Positions 26,478 to 37,004 of a stretch of 64,000 bases of DNA are shown here, one piece after another (positions within the stretch are counted from its first letter, which is position 1; every line of letters starts with the position of its first letter). A model generated the notes under the pieces. It saw only the letters and a list, made by a program, of their open reading frames with translations. It searched no databases and was not told the origin of the DNA. A program made the position numbers and the translations under genes. This stretch comes from Alphaproteobacteria bacterium (GTDB taxonomy: Bacteria; Pseudomonadota; Alphaproteobacteria; Micropepsales; Micropepsaceae), in the NCBI GenBank assembly GCA_019245415.1, contig JAFARO010000007.1, positions 124,001 to 188,000 on the forward strand. The letters are read 5' to 3'.

Positions 26478-28261
26478 CGCGCGCATGGGCGATTTGCGGA
26501 GCGATACTGATCATGGCGACGACGATCATCTCCAACACCGCGTTCGGACAGATCGCGCGCGGCGACCGCTATTCCGGCGCGCCCTGGGCGACGCGCTCGC
26601 CGGTGCTGGCCGAGCACGGCATGGTGGCGAGCGAACAGCCGCTTGCGTCCGAACTCGCGGTCGAGGTCTTGAAGAAAGGCGGCAGCGCGGTCGACGCGGC
26701 CATCGCCGCCAATGCCGCAATCGGCCTGATGCAGCCGGTGTTGAACGGCATGGGCGGAGATCTTTTCGCCATCGTCTACGATCCCAAGACCCACAAGCTC
26801 TATGGCTACAACGGCTCGGGCCGCTCGGCGCTGGGGCGAGATCTGGCGCGCATGCGGCGCGAGGTCGAAGTCGCGTACCGCAAGGCCGGGATGAAGCCGC
26901 AGGACCACATCCCGTCGATGGGCTCGCTGCCCATCACCGTGCCGGGAACCGTCGATGCCTGGTTCGCGCTGCACGACAAATTCGGCAAGCTGCCGATGAA
27001 GGACGATCTTGCCGGCGCCATCCACTACGCGACCGTGGGCTTTCCGGTGACGCAGCTCATCGCGCTCTATTGGAAGGGCAACATGGCCGCGTTCGAGAAG
27101 AACAAGGCCCTGATCGAGGAACTCGACAACGCGCGCCACACCTATCTGATCGCCGACGGCCATGGCGGTCACGCGCCGGCAGAAGGCGAGATCTTCAAGA
27201 ATCCCGATCTCGCGCGCACCCTGTCGATGCTCGCCGAGGGCGGCCGCGACGCGTTCTACAAGGGCCCGATCGCGCACACCATCGACGCCTATTTCAAGCG
27301 CATCGGCGGCGATCTGCGCTACGAGGATTTCGCGCGCCATCACGGCGAGTGGGTCGAGCCGCTGTCGGTCAATTATCGCGGCTACGACGTCTTTGAACTG
27401 CCGCCCAACGGCCAGGGCGCCGCGGTGCTGCAGATGCTGCAGCTCCTCAAGGGCTTCGACCTCAAGAAGATGGGCGCGGGTTCCGCGGATGCTTTGACGG
27501 CGATGCTCGAGGCCAAGCGGCTGGCCTACGAAGACCTCGCCAAGTGGTACGCCGATCCCGCTTTCGTGCATGCGCCGATGAAGGGGCTGTTGTCGGACGC
27601 CTATGCCGGCGAGCGCCGCAAGCTGATCGATCTCTCCCATGCCAATCCGAATGTCGGCCCCGGCGATCCGCGCCTGCATGACGGCGACACCATCTATCTC
27701 ACCGCCGCCGACAAGGACGGCATGATGGTCTCGCTGATCCAGTCGAATTATCGCGGCATGGGATCGGGGCTGGTGGCGGACGGATTGGGCTTCATGTTCC
27801 AGGACCGCGGCGAGCTCTATTCGCTCAGAGACGGCGACGCGAACGTCTATGCGCCGGGGAAGCGGCCGTTCCACACCATCATCCCGGCCTTCGTGATGAA
27901 GGACGGCAAGCCGTTCATGAGCTTCGGCTTGATGGGCGGCGACATGCAGCCGCAAGGCCATGTCCAGGTGCTGACCGACATCATCGATTTCGGCATGAAC
28001 GTGCAGGAGGCGGGCGACGCCGCGCGCTGGCGGCACTTTGGCGGCGCCGAGCCCACGGGCGAGCCCTCGACCGGTATCGGCACCGTCGAGATGGAGAGCG
28101 GCTTCGATCCGGCGGTGAAGGAAGAGCTGGCGCGCCGCGGCTACAAAATCGTCCCCGGCACCGGCGGCTTCGGCGGCTACCAGGCCATTATGCGCGCCCC
28201 CAACGGCATCTATTGGGGCGCAAGCGAAATGCGCAAGGACGGCGAGGTGATCGGGTATTAG
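26474..28261 (+). CDS. ggt: Gamma-glutamyltransferase
   Basis: An exported Ntn-hydrolase that cleaves or transfers the gamma-glutamyl group of glutathione in the periplasm. The N-terminal signal peptide is about 25 residues (AICGAILIMATTIISNTAFG). The precursor self-cleaves; the new N-terminal nucleophile is probably Thr406 in GDTIYLTAADKDG. SNYRGMGSG and GLMGGDMQPQGH of the small subunit are conserved. It has 595 residues, as usual. It is translationally coupled to msrA. The family includes cephalosporin acylase-like members, but the motifs fit GGT. Confidence 0.92.
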   Translation: MTRAWAICGAILIMATTIISNTAFGQIARGDRYSGAPWATRSPVLAEHGMVASEQPLASELAVEVLKKGGSAVDAAIAANAAIGLMQPVLNGMGGDLFAIVYDPKTHKLYGYNGSGRSALGRDLARMRREVEVAYRKAGMKPQDHIPSMGSLPITVPGTVDAWFALHDKFGKLPMKDDLAGAIHYATVGFPVTQLIALYWKGNMAAFEKNKALIEELDNARHTYLIADGHGGHAPAEGEIFKNPDLARTLSMLAEGGRDAFYKGPIAHTIDAYFKRIGGDLRYEDFARHHGEWVEPLSVNYRGYDVFELPPNGQGAAVLQMLQLLKGFDLKKMGAGSADALTAMLEAKRLAYEDLAKWYADPAFVHAPMKGLLSDAYAGERRKLIDLSHANPNVGPGDPRLHDGDTIYLTAADKDGMMVSLIQSNYRGMGSGLVADGLGFMFQDRGELYSLRDGDANVYAPGKRPFHTIIPAFVMKDGKPFMSFGLMGGDMQPQGHVQVLTDIIDFGMNVQEAGDAARWRHFGGAEPTGEPSTGIGTVEMESGFDPAVKEELARRGYKIVPGTGGFGGYQAIMRAPNGIYWGASEMRKDGEVIGY

Positions 28262-28264
28262 CGC

Positions 28265-28403
28265 CTGTCATCCCCGGCGAGCATCGGCGCGAAAGCGCCG
28301 GTGCGAGGTCAAGGGGACCCAGGCGGCAAGACCGGCCTCGCTCTTCCCGCCTGGGTCCCCTTCCCGTCGCCTTGCTATCGCAATGCTCGGCCGGGGATGA
28401 CAG
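28265..28403. repeat. Long palindromic repeat, family B
   Basis: CTGTCATCCCCGGC and GCCGGGGATGACAG form the ends of a 139-base unit. Inner arms GGGGACCCAGGCGG and CCGCCTGGGTCCCC pair as well. A related copy lies at 56235-56371. Confidence 0.75.
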
Positions 28404-28411
28404 CTCAGCTT

Positions 28412-28630
28412 CTATTTGCGCTTGGCGCGAAAGCTGACGGGGACTTTCTTCTTCACCGTCTTATGCGCGTTGAACTTGACCTTTTTGCCCGCCGCCGTCT
28501 TGAAGCCGACCTTGACCGGAACTTTCACTGGCTTTTTCGCCTTGAATCGAACGTTGCGAGTCTTACTCTTCTTGCCAAGAAAAGCGGCGGCCAACGTCGC
28601 TCCGGCCGCTATCAAAACGGGCGCCACCAT
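28412..28630 (-). CDS. Small Lys-rich membrane-anchored protein below an SOS box (new candidate)
   Basis: A 72-residue protein with an N-terminal hydrophobic helix (about residues 3-18, APVLIAAGATLAAAF) and then a strongly basic tail. The tail has at least 20 Lys/Arg and four V-x-F-x-[A/T] units (VRFKA, VGFKT, VKFNA, VSFRA). There is no acidic residue after the helix. The ATG at 28630 has GGGGGAAT six bases upstream. A perfect GAAC-N7-GAAC LexA box lies 55-69 bases upstream, so damage-inducible expression is likely. I know no family for it. The layout (one helix, cytoplasmic or periplasmic basic tail, SOS control) resembles small SOS division inhibitors only in general form. Confidence 0.7.
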   Translation of the reverse strand: MVAPVLIAAGATLAAAFLGKKSKTRNVRFKAKKPVKVPVKVGFKTAAGKKVKFNAHKTVKKKVPVSFRAKRK

Positions 28631-28684
28631 GATTCCCCCAAATCAAATGCTTTTTTGCAGTCAAAAGAATGGCGTTCGCAACCT

Positions 28685-28699
28685 GAACGGTAAATGAAC
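28685..28699 (-). promoter_or_regulatory. SOS box (LexA operator), perfect GAAC-N7-GAAC
   Basis: GAAC-GGTAAAT-GAAC on the plus strand (GTTC-N7-GTTC on the minus strand) exactly matches the alphaproteobacterial LexA consensus. It lies in the only gap before the Lys-rich small-protein gene and may overlap a TTTACC-N17-CATTCT promoter. Confidence 0.65.
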
Positions 28700-28719
28700 A
28701 GATCTCGCGTTCGTACTGC

Positions 28720-30021
<1,302 letters not shown>

Positions 30022-30085
30022 GGAAAGCCTTGACCGTGGAAAGTCGCGGGTTCTTCTAGCCCCGCGCCCTGCCGGGAACAAGCAG

Positions 30086-31636
30086 TCACGCCGCCGGTTT
30101 GAGCGTTGCCGCCTCGACCAGCGCCTTGGTGGCCGCTTCCCGCGGCGCGGCGAGAAGCGTCGCGATCGGCCCGCGCTCGACCAGGCGGCCCTTGTCGAAC
30201 ACCAAGGCGTCGTCGCAAAGCGCCGCGGCAACCGAAAAATCGCTGGTCAGGACCAGGAACCCGGCCTGGCTTTCGACGCGGAATTCGCCGAGCAGGTCGC
30301 GGATCGTGGACTGCGCCGGCGCGTCCAGCGCGCGCAGCGGCTCGTCGACCACGACCAGCAGCGGCGCCGCCACGATGGCGCGCGCGATCTGCAGCCGCCG
30401 CCGGTCGAAAGGCGACAGGCTCGAGACGGCCTGGCGTCCGTCATGCGAGGCTAACCCTACGCGCTTCAGCGCGTTGTCGCGATAGTCCGAGGCGAGCTCG
30501 CGCGACAGGTTCAAATGCGCGCGCAAAGGCTCGTCGACCGTATCCCACAAGCTCATCCGCGGATCGAGCGCGCCGTCGCGGCTGGTCACGAACGCAACGC
30601 GGCGGCGCAACCGCAGCGCCATGGTCTCCGACAGCAAATTGAGGTCGACCGCGTCGAAGACGACGCGCCCCGGCCGCCGCTCCAGGCCCAGCACGGCGTC
30701 GAGCAGCCGGCGGCGCCCCGAGCCTGGTTCGCCGACCAGACCCATCGCGGCGCCGCGGCGCAGTTCGAATCCGATGGCGTCGCGCCGGCGATGCGCCGCG
30801 TCCAGCATCAGGTTCTGCACCTGCAACAACGGCTCGCCGCGCGATGCGGCCCGCGGCGGGCGCGCGAGATCGGCCGGCAGCGCCTTGAAGATGCTTTTGG
30901 TGTAAGGATGGGTCTGGCCGCCGATCAGATGCGCGGCACTGCCTTCCTCCACCACCTGCCCGCGGCGCAGGACGATCGTGCGCGCCATCAGCCGCACGAC
31001 CGGATGCGGCTCGCGCGCGCAGTACACGATGGCGAAGCCCTGGCGAGTCTGTTCCTCGAGCAGCGCGCGGGTGACGCGGTTGGCAGCGAGCGGCGACAGG
31101 TCGGCCATGGGATGATCGCAAAGCAAAAGCTCCGGTGTCGCCGCTGCGGCCGCCGCGAGCAACCCGAACGCGACGGCGGCGGGCTCGAGCCGCGCGACAG
31201 GCGCCTGGATCGTTTCCAGCGATGGCGCTGCATCGAAGCGTGCGAGCGCGCCGCGCAACTCCTCCAGCGCCGCGGGTTTCGGACAGGAGAGCTTGCGCGC
31301 CAGCACCCGGCTCAGCTGTTCGGCGGCACTCATGCGCGGATCGAGCGCATTGCCCGTGGCGGAAGGCAGATACGCCGTGCGCAGGGCCGGTTTGGTCCGC
31401 CGCGCCACAGGCTGAAACTCGCCGTCGCCGACGCGGAGCCTGCCGACTGCTTCCTCGTCTCGTTCGAAAAAACCGCCCAGCGTCCGCAGCACCGCGTCCT
31501 TGCCGCTGCCGGCCTCGCCCAAAAGGACGACGGTCTCGCCGGCATGCAACAGGAGCGAGAACGGCTCGAGTTCCACCTTGCCGCCGCGTGTGACGCGCAG
31601 GTCCTTGAGTTCGAGCAGCACACGAGGTTCGCTCAC
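30086..31636 (-). CDS. Double ABC ATPase of an oligopeptide-type transporter, degenerate motifs
   Basis: Two nucleotide-binding domains fused in 516 residues, as in Dpp/Opp/Sap systems. Both are eroded. Domain 1 has Walker A GEAGSGKD (Ser/Thr replaced by Asp), Walker B LLLCDHP (Glu to His) and no LSGGQ (VARLEPA instead). Domain 2 has Walker A GEPGSGRR (Lys to Arg) and SSLSPFD in place of LSGGQ, but an intact Walker B VVVDEP. The HPYTKSIFKALP motif after domain 1 is typical of peptide ABC ATPases. The start is GTG at 31636, overlapping the permease stop (GTGA). It may hydrolyse ATP poorly or not at all. Confidence 0.85.
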   Translation of the reverse strand: MSEPRVLLELKDLRVTRGGKVELEPFSLLLHAGETVVLLGEAGSGKDAVLRTLGGFFERDEEAVGRLRVGDGEFQPVARRTKPALRTAYLPSATGNALDPRMSAAEQLSRVLARKLSCPKPAALEELRGALARFDAAPSLETIQAPVARLEPAAVAFGLLAAAAAATPELLLCDHPMADLSPLAANRVTRALLEEQTRQGFAIVYCAREPHPVVRLMARTIVLRRGQVVEEGSAAHLIGGQTHPYTKSIFKALPADLARPPRAASRGEPLLQVQNLMLDAAHRRRDAIGFELRRGAAMGLVGEPGSGRRRLLDAVLGLERRPGRVVFDAVDLNLLSETMALRLRRRVAFVTSRDGALDPRMSLWDTVDEPLRAHLNLSRELASDYRDNALKRVGLASHDGRQAVSSLSPFDRRRLQIARAIVAAPLLVVVDEPLRALDAPAQSTIRDLLGEFRVESQAGFLVLTSDFSVAAALCDDALVFDKGRLVERGPIATLLAAPREAATKALVEAATLKPAA

Positions 31637-32427
31637 GGCCGCTCGCCTTCGTCGAGGCCGGCGGCGAGCCGCGCGAGCAGGATCAGAAGCATCAGCGCCA
31701 GCGCCGGAAACGCGGCCGTCCACCAGGCGGTGAAATAGCTGCTCCTGGCGGCGGCGATCATCAATCCGAGATCGCGATGCGGCGGCGTGTCGCCGAAACC
31801 CAGGAAGCTCAACGTCGAGAGAATGATCGCGACCGCCGCCAGCGCGCGCGCGATCGTGGGCAGCAGCGCGTCGCGGAATTCGTAGGTGAGATCGCGATTG
31901 AGCAGCGCCGATCCCGAGATGCCTGTGGCGCGGGCATGGGCGGCGTGGCCGGCCAGGCTTTCGCGCCGGGCGCGCTCGAAGGTGCGCAGGAAAGCCAGCG
32001 GCGCTGCCGCAAGTCCGGCGGCGACGGCGCAGAGTCCGCGCGAGGAGAGCGCGACGAGCAGCAGCGCGAGCAGCAGCGGCGGAATGGCGGCAAAGCTTGC
32101 GACCGCCCAATGCAGGAGCGCGGCCAGATAGCGCGGCAGCCGCGCGCCGATGAAGCCCATCAACGCACCCGCCACCAACGCGATGAGGGCTGCTTCGGCC
32201 GCCTGGGTGGCGCTGAGGCTCATGCCGTAGATCGTTTCGCTCAGCACGTCGCGGCCCAGCAGATCGGTGCCGAAAGGAAACGGTGCCGACGGCGCCAGCA
32301 GCGGCGGTCCGACGCGCTCGCTGCCGGCCGGCCAGCGCGCCAGGAACTCGCTCAGCATCACGGCCACGGCGACAAGGCCCAGGCCCGACCAGCCGGCGAC
32401 GACGAGAACTCGGCGCCAGGTGTTCAT
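31633..32427 (-). CDS. ABC transporter permease, DppC/SapC-like
   Basis: A 264-residue membrane protein with about six helices. PFGTDLLGRDVLSETIYGM near residue 50 is diagnostic of the DppC/OppC permease. The cytoplasmic coupling loop is present but altered (HARATGISGSALLNRDL in place of EAARALG...). It overlaps the upstream permease gene (ATGA at 32424-32427) and the downstream ATPase gene (GTGA). Together with them it makes a three-gene importer without a binding protein. Confidence 0.88.
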   Translation of the reverse strand: MNTWRRVLVVAGWSGLGLVAVAVMLSEFLARWPAGSERVGPPLLAPSAPFPFGTDLLGRDVLSETIYGMSLSATQAAEAALIALVAGALMGFIGARLPRYLAALLHWAVASFAAIPPLLLALLLVALSSRGLCAVAAGLAAAPLAFLRTFERARRESLAGHAAHARATGISGSALLNRDLTYEFRDALLPTIARALAAVAIILSTLSFLGFGDTPPHRDLGLMIAAARSSYFTAWWTAAFPALALMLLILLARLAAGLDEGERP

Positions 32428-33242
32428 GGCTCAGTTCCCGCAACGAGCCGGCAGCAGAGCCGGCCGACGAAGCCCGCGGTCAAAGTCGCCGCGGCAAAGA
32501 CGAAGACGATCGGCGCCGCCATGTTCCAGTCCTGCAGCGCCAGCGAATGCACGAACAGATCGGCGATGCCATGCTGGCCGAACACCCATTCGGAGACCAC
32601 CGCCGCGGACAGCAAGGTGAGCATGATCTCGCCCAATGCCCGCAGCAGGCTCGCAAAGATCTGCGGCACGACATGCACGCGCTCGATCTCGAGCGCCGGC
32701 AAGCCCAGCCGCCTCAGGCCGGCACGAAAGGGCGCGTCGTGATAGCTCGCTGCCGCCGAGCGCATCGTCGCCTGGATCGCGGCCGCGCCCGCCAAGCCAA
32801 CGGTGAGCGCCGGAAGCAGCAGCGGTCCCCATTCCCCTTGCACCGCAAAGCCCAGCCGGCGCGCGGCAAAGGCCAGCGCCAGACCGGCACAGAACACCGG
32901 GGCGGAAGAGACGGTCTGAACCAGCGGCGCCGTCGCCCGCCGCAAGCGCCCCGTGCCCAGCAGAAGACCGAGAGGAACGCCCAGCAGGGCCGCGATCAGC
33001 GAACCCAGCAGCACGATCCTGAGCGTGACAGGGCCGCGCACCGCGATCTCGGCGGCCGCTTCGGCGCCGGTCAGTGCGCTGGTCCCGAAGTCGAGGCGCA
33101 AAAAAGCAAGAACGTGCCGGCCCAGCGCCAGGTCGAACCTCTGCCCACGGCGCGCCATCGCCGCCACGGCGACCGCGATGGCCAGCGCGCCCAGAAGCGC
33201 GAGTGCCCAGCGACCGCTCTCCTTCAGCAGAAAGCGCAACAT
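32424..33242 (-). CDS. ABC transporter permease, DppB/SapB-like
   Basis: A membrane protein of about 272 residues, with helices at both ends. RLDFGTSALTG and ITLRIVLLG-like elements (VTLRIVLLGSLIAALLGVPL) and the C-terminal EWVFGQHGIADLFVHSL correspond to DppB-type permeases. It lacks the usual long periplasmic loop and is shorter than most (about 310). The start is taken as ATG at 33242; a GTG at 33260 is possible. It is first in the transporter operon. The ligand is unknown. Confidence 0.8.
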   Translation of the reverse strand: MLRFLLKESGRWALALLGALAIAVAVAAMARRGQRFDLALGRHVLAFLRLDFGTSALTGAEAAAEIAVRGPVTLRIVLLGSLIAALLGVPLGLLLGTGRLRRATAPLVQTVSSAPVFCAGLALAFAARRLGFAVQGEWGPLLLPALTVGLAGAAAIQATMRSAAASYHDAPFRAGLRRLGLPALEIERVHVVPQIFASLLRALGEIMLTLLSAAVVSEWVFGQHGIADLFVHSLALQDWNMAAPIVFVFAAATLTAGFVGRLCCRLVAGTEP

Positions 33243-33296
33243 CGACTCAGAACCTGCCACCCCGCGGCGACTATAGGGCGGCGGCGGCGCGCGGCG

Positions 33297-35207
33297 CTAC
33301 ATCTTCATGTCGTCGGGTCCGGCCGCCCCTTCCGGCTCGCACTTGCCGCCCTTCCTGCAGATCTGGATCTTCTCCATCATGCCCTGGTCCTCGTGGTTGA
33401 GGATGTGGCAGTGGAGCACGAAGACCCCGTCGAAGCGGGCATAGTGGGTGCGGATGTATACGCGATAGTTCGGCTTGACGAAGATCGTGTCGCGCCACTG
33501 ATGCCTGAGGCCGGCATATTGGAAGTCGTTCTTCGACGGCTCGCCTTGGCCGCTGACGTCGTTGCAGGGGTCCTGCATCGAGTCGCAGATCTTCACGATC
33601 TGGAACGGATTGACGTGGACGTGATAGGGATGGCCGCCGCTGGCCGACGACAGGATCCATTGATCGGTCGTGTCGAGCCACAGCGTCCGCACGATTTTGC
33701 CGTTGTAGGGAATGGCGTCGCTGCCGTTGAGGTTCTTTCCGATCGCGAACGTGCCGTTGGGCATGTTGAAGGCAAGCGTCTGCTCGCCGACATTGGCCTC
33801 GTCCACCAGGCTGGGGTGCGGCACGAAGGCCGTCAAAAGCATGCCGTCGCGCGCGTTCAGATCGAACACCACACGATTGCGCACCGCGGGCGGCATCGGC
33901 GCCGCCGCGGCGACCAGCCTGTTGCGCACATGTTCGGCCTGCTTGCCCGGCGCGATGTTCTCGCCGGGGCCCACGACCGCGATGCCCAGGAGCTGGCGGC
34001 TTTCGGGCTGCTGCGAGATGGATTCGCCGGCCGGCGCCGCGGTGTCGATGATGCAATAGCGGCCGGGATGCGGGAAGGCGACGAGCACGTCCTCGCGGTA
34101 GCCCGGCTGCAGGATCGTCGGACGGTCGCCCGCCCGCTCGTCGATCTTCGAGCGGGTCAGGCCGTCCGAGGCGTAGTCGAACTGGTGCACCACTTCGCCG
34201 GTGCAGTTCTGCGCCACCCAGTCGCCGGCTTGCGCCGCGCTCAATCCCTCCGGCGAGGCCGCATTGGGTTTCTCCTCGCGCATGAAGAAGTTGATCGTAT
34301 TGCCGATGCCGGCATCGATCAGCCGCCAGCGTTCCAGGCGCCCGGCAGCGACATCGTGCACGTCCGGCATGACCTGGCCGTTGATGCTGGTGAAGCGTCC
34401 CGAGCCCGACCAGGCGCCGGGACCGATCTGCTTGTAATCGTAGAGCTGGCCGACCTGGCCCGGCTGGCAGGTATAGGAGAAGTTCGTGCCGTCCCGGCAG
34501 CCATAGGAGATCTGCTGAAACAGCATGATGCGTTCCTTGAGATCGTGCACGCCGGCGAACAGGGTGTCGATGTCTCCGGTCTTTTCGATGACGCCGTGAG
34601 CGTCAACCTGGGGCAAGCGATTGCCGCGGATGATGATCGCCCCTTCAAGACCGCTCGCGAGCTGGATCGCGGTCGAGCCGTGGACGTGAGGGTGATACCA
34701 GAAGGTGCCCGCGGGATGTTCCGGCGGAACGTCGAACTCGAATTTAAACGGCGGTGCGTCGGTGTCGAAGGTGAGCAGCACGTTGTCGGAATTCCCGCTA
34801 GGGCTCACCCAAAACCCATGGGTATGGAAATTGGTGATGTCGAAGCATTTGGGCACGTTGTGATTGTCGGGCTTGCATCCCGCCGGGCCCGGCAGCCGGT
34901 TGGTCAGGGTGAGTGCGATTTTCTCGCCGGGCCTCGTCTCGATCGTCGGGCCGATGGGACGCAGACCGGGCGGTGCCGCGCTCGTGACGTAGTTGCGAAG
35001 CAGAACCTGGTCGTCGGTCCTGGTCTTCGGATTGTAGAGCTTGCCTGGCACCATCCGCATGAGGAATTCGTAGGTGCCGCCGATGCGCGCGGCGACGGGC
35101 GGATTGGCCAGCACGCGCTCCGAGGATTGCCCGTACGAAGCCGATTCCGCCTGTAGCGCGGCCCAGACGAGGGCGCATAGCGCCGTGGCGTGTCGAAGCT
35201 TGATCAT
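33297..35207 (-). CDS. Secreted multicopper oxidase
   Basis: Oxidises a substrate while reducing oxygen to water. A 636-residue precursor with a signal peptide (about 25 residues, MIKLRHATALCALVWAALQA). The copper ligands are visible: FHTHGFW and WYHPHVHGS in domain 1, then HPYHVHVNPFQ and HCHILNHEDQGMM in the C-terminal domain, the latter with the type 1 His-Cys-His and axial Met. The start at 35207 gives the signal peptide; the upstream frame does not. No copper-resistance gene is adjacent. The substrate may be a phenolic, metal or bilirubin-like compound. Confidence 0.93.
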   Translation of the reverse strand: MIKLRHATALCALVWAALQAESASYGQSSERVLANPPVAARIGGTYEFLMRMVPGKLYNPKTRTDDQVLLRNYVTSAAPPGLRPIGPTIETRPGEKIALTLTNRLPGPAGCKPDNHNVPKCFDITNFHTHGFWVSPSGNSDNVLLTFDTDAPPFKFEFDVPPEHPAGTFWYHPHVHGSTAIQLASGLEGAIIIRGNRLPQVDAHGVIEKTGDIDTLFAGVHDLKERIMLFQQISYGCRDGTNFSYTCQPGQVGQLYDYKQIGPGAWSGSGRFTSINGQVMPDVHDVAAGRLERWRLIDAGIGNTINFFMREEKPNAASPEGLSAAQAGDWVAQNCTGEVVHQFDYASDGLTRSKIDERAGDRPTILQPGYREDVLVAFPHPGRYCIIDTAAPAGESISQQPESRQLLGIAVVGPGENIAPGKQAEHVRNRLVAAAAPMPPAVRNRVVFDLNARDGMLLTAFVPHPSLVDEANVGEQTLAFNMPNGTFAIGKNLNGSDAIPYNGKIVRTLWLDTTDQWILSSASGGHPYHVHVNPFQIVKICDSMQDPCNDVSGQGEPSKNDFQYAGLRHQWRDTIFVKPNYRVYIRTHYARFDGVFVLHCHILNHEDQGMMEKIQICRKGGKCEPEGAAGPDDMKM

Positions 35208-35323
35208 CGAGAGTGCCCCCAGGAGCAGCCGCGTCGCGCGGTGCGATTTGTCCCCGCGGCATCTCAACCCAAGTGAAATCTACTTTCAATCGAAATGTTA
35301 TGAATGCGCCCAGTGTGCGAAAT

Positions 35324-36073
35324 TCACAGCAGTCCCAGCGCCTTGAAGCTGGCGTGTCCCGCGCGCCCGATCACCAGATGGTCGTGAACGGCGATCTTGA
35401 GCGGCTTGGCGGCGTCGGCGATCTCGCGGGTGAGCTCGATGTCGGCCCGGCTGGGCGTGGGATCGCCGCTCGGGTGGTTGTGGACCAGGATCATCGCCGA
35501 TGCGCCGAGCTCCAGCGCGCGGCGCACGATCTCGCGCGGATAGACCGGCGTGTGGTCGATGGTGCCGGTGCTCTGCACTTCGTCGGCGATCAGGACGTTC
35601 TTGCGGTCGACGAAGAGGACGCGGAACTCCTCGCGCACGCCGCGCGCCATCGCCGCGGCGCAATAGTCGAGCAGCGCCGCCCAGGACGACAACGCCGGAC
35701 GTCCGATGAGCCGCGTCTTGGACAGCCGCAGCGCCGCCGCCTCGATGATCTTGAGCTGGATCGCCGTTCCGTCGCCGATGCCCTCGACCTCGAGCAGGCG
35801 CTCGCGCGGCGCCGCGATGACGTCGGCGAAGCTGCCGAAGCGCGCCAGCAGCGCCTTGGCAAGCGGCTTCACGTCGCGGCGGGGGATGGCGGCGAACAGC
35901 GCGAGCTCGAGCAGCTCATAGTCCGGCATCGTCTCGGCGCCGCCGAGGACGAAGCGTTCGCGCAGGCGCTCGCGATGGCCGAGAAAATGCGGCGGCGGCG
36001 CTTCGCCGCGAAATTCGGGCGCCACGTCGGCGGCGCCGGACGGGGATTCCTTCGCGCGGGACTTGGCGGTCAT
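35324..36073 (-). CDS. radC: RadC-family JAB/MPN-domain protein
   Basis: A 249-residue protein with N-terminal helix-hairpin-helix ([21 protein letters not shown]) and C-terminal MPN+ domain. The JAMM metal motif is visible as [12 protein letters not shown] with downstream His/Asp, and a conserved Glu in the preceding strand. RadC was first linked to DNA repair, but its function is not settled. The ATG at 36073 is used; a GTG at 36100 is the alternative. It is next to map, a common arrangement in Alphaproteobacteria. Confidence 0.9.
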   Translation of the reverse strand: MTAKSRAKESPSGAADVAPEFRGEAPPPHFLGHRERLRERFVLGGAETMPDYELLELALFAAIPRRDVKPLAKALLARFGSFADVIAAPRERLLEVEGIGDGTAIQLKIIEAAALRLSKTRLIGRPALSSWAALLDYCAAAMARGVREEFRVLFVDRKNVLIADEVQSTGTIDHTPVYPREIVRRALELGASAMILVHNHPSGDPTPSRADIELTREIADAAKPLKIAVHDHLVIGRAGHASFKALGLL

Positions 36074-36161
36074 AGGACAAGGCGAGCTGCCACGAGCCAC
36101 AGCCTAACGTTGCTCCGTCCGAGCGCAAGGGCCCGGTTGCAACTTCAAACGTCGGGGCAGG

Positions 36162-37004
36162 TCAGGATATCGCGTAAGGCGGTTTGTCGAGGCCTTTGGG
36201 CGAAGCGGTGAAGATTTCGGCGCCCGATTCGGTCACGCCCACGGTGTGCTCGAACTGCGCGCTCAATGAGCGGTCGCGCGTGACCGCAGTCCAGCCGTCG
36301 GCCAGGACCTTCACGCCATAGCCGCCGAGATTGATCATCGGCTCGATGGTGAAGAACATACCGGGCTTCAAGACGATGCCGTGGCCCGGCTTGCCGTAAT
36401 GGACGATGTTGGGCAGCGCGTGGAACACCTTGCCGACGCCGTGGCCGCAGAAATCGCGCACAACGGAACAGCGCTCGATGCCTTCCGCGTAGGACTGGAT
36501 CGCATGGCCGATGTCGCCGGTCGTGGCGCCCGGCTTCACCGCCGCGATGCCGCGCATCATGCAGTCATAGGTGATGTCGACCAGCCGGCGCGCCTTCAGC
36601 TTGACGTCGCCCACCAGATACATGCGCGAAGTGTCGCCGTGATAGCCGTCGACGATCACGGTGACGTCGATGTTGACGATGTCGCCGTCGCGCAACGGCT
36701 TGTCGCCCGGGATGCCGTGGCAGACGACGTGGTTGATCGAGGTGCAGAGCGTGTGGCGGTAGCCGCGATAGCCCAGACAGGCCGGCACCGCGCCATTCGC
36801 GATCACGTGGTCGTAGGCAAGCTTGTCCAGATGCGCGGTGGTGACGCCGGGGGCCACTTCCGGAACCAGCAGATCGAGCACCTCGGCGGCGAGGCGGCCG
36901 GCGCGGCGCATGCCGGCGAAATCCTCTGGCCCGTGCAACGCGACGCCGAGATGGGCGCGCCGGGCGGGCTCGAACGTATCGGCCTCGGTAATCAGCGATG
37001 TCAT
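36162..37004 (-). CDS. map: Methionine aminopeptidase type I
   Basis: Removes the initiator methionine from nascent proteins. The 280-residue length fits a type I enzyme with a short N-terminal extension. Metal ligands are in DVTVIVDGYHGDTSR (Asp pair), GHGVGKVFH (His), FTIEPMIN (Glu) and QFEHTVGVTE (Glu). The start at 37004 overlaps the stop of the DUF2231 gene (ATGA). The enzyme is normally essential. Confidence 0.96.
   Translation of the reverse strand: MTSLITEADTFEPARRAHLGVALHGPEDFAGMRRAGRLAAEVLDLLVPEVAPGVTTAHLDKLAYDHVIANGAVPACLGYRGYRHTLCTSINHVVCHGIPGDKPLRDGDIVNIDVTVIVDGYHGDTSRMYLVGDVKLKARRLVDITYDCMMRGIAAVKPGATTGDIGHAIQSYAEGIERCSVVRDFCGHGVGKVFHALPNIVHYGKPGHGIVLKPGMFFTIEPMINLGGYGVKVLADGWTAVTRDRSLSAQFEHTVGVTESGAEIFTASPKGLDKPPYAIS

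Noticed and set aside
26453..28036. 527-codon minus-strand frame opposite ggt
   Set aside because: Antisense shadow of a complete gamma-glutamyltransferase.
32283..35156. 957-codon open frame on the plus strand across the ABC permease and multicopper oxidase genes
   Set aside because: It is antisense to genes with complete family motifs and its translation is Arg/Ala-rich with no domain. High GC makes such shadow frames common.
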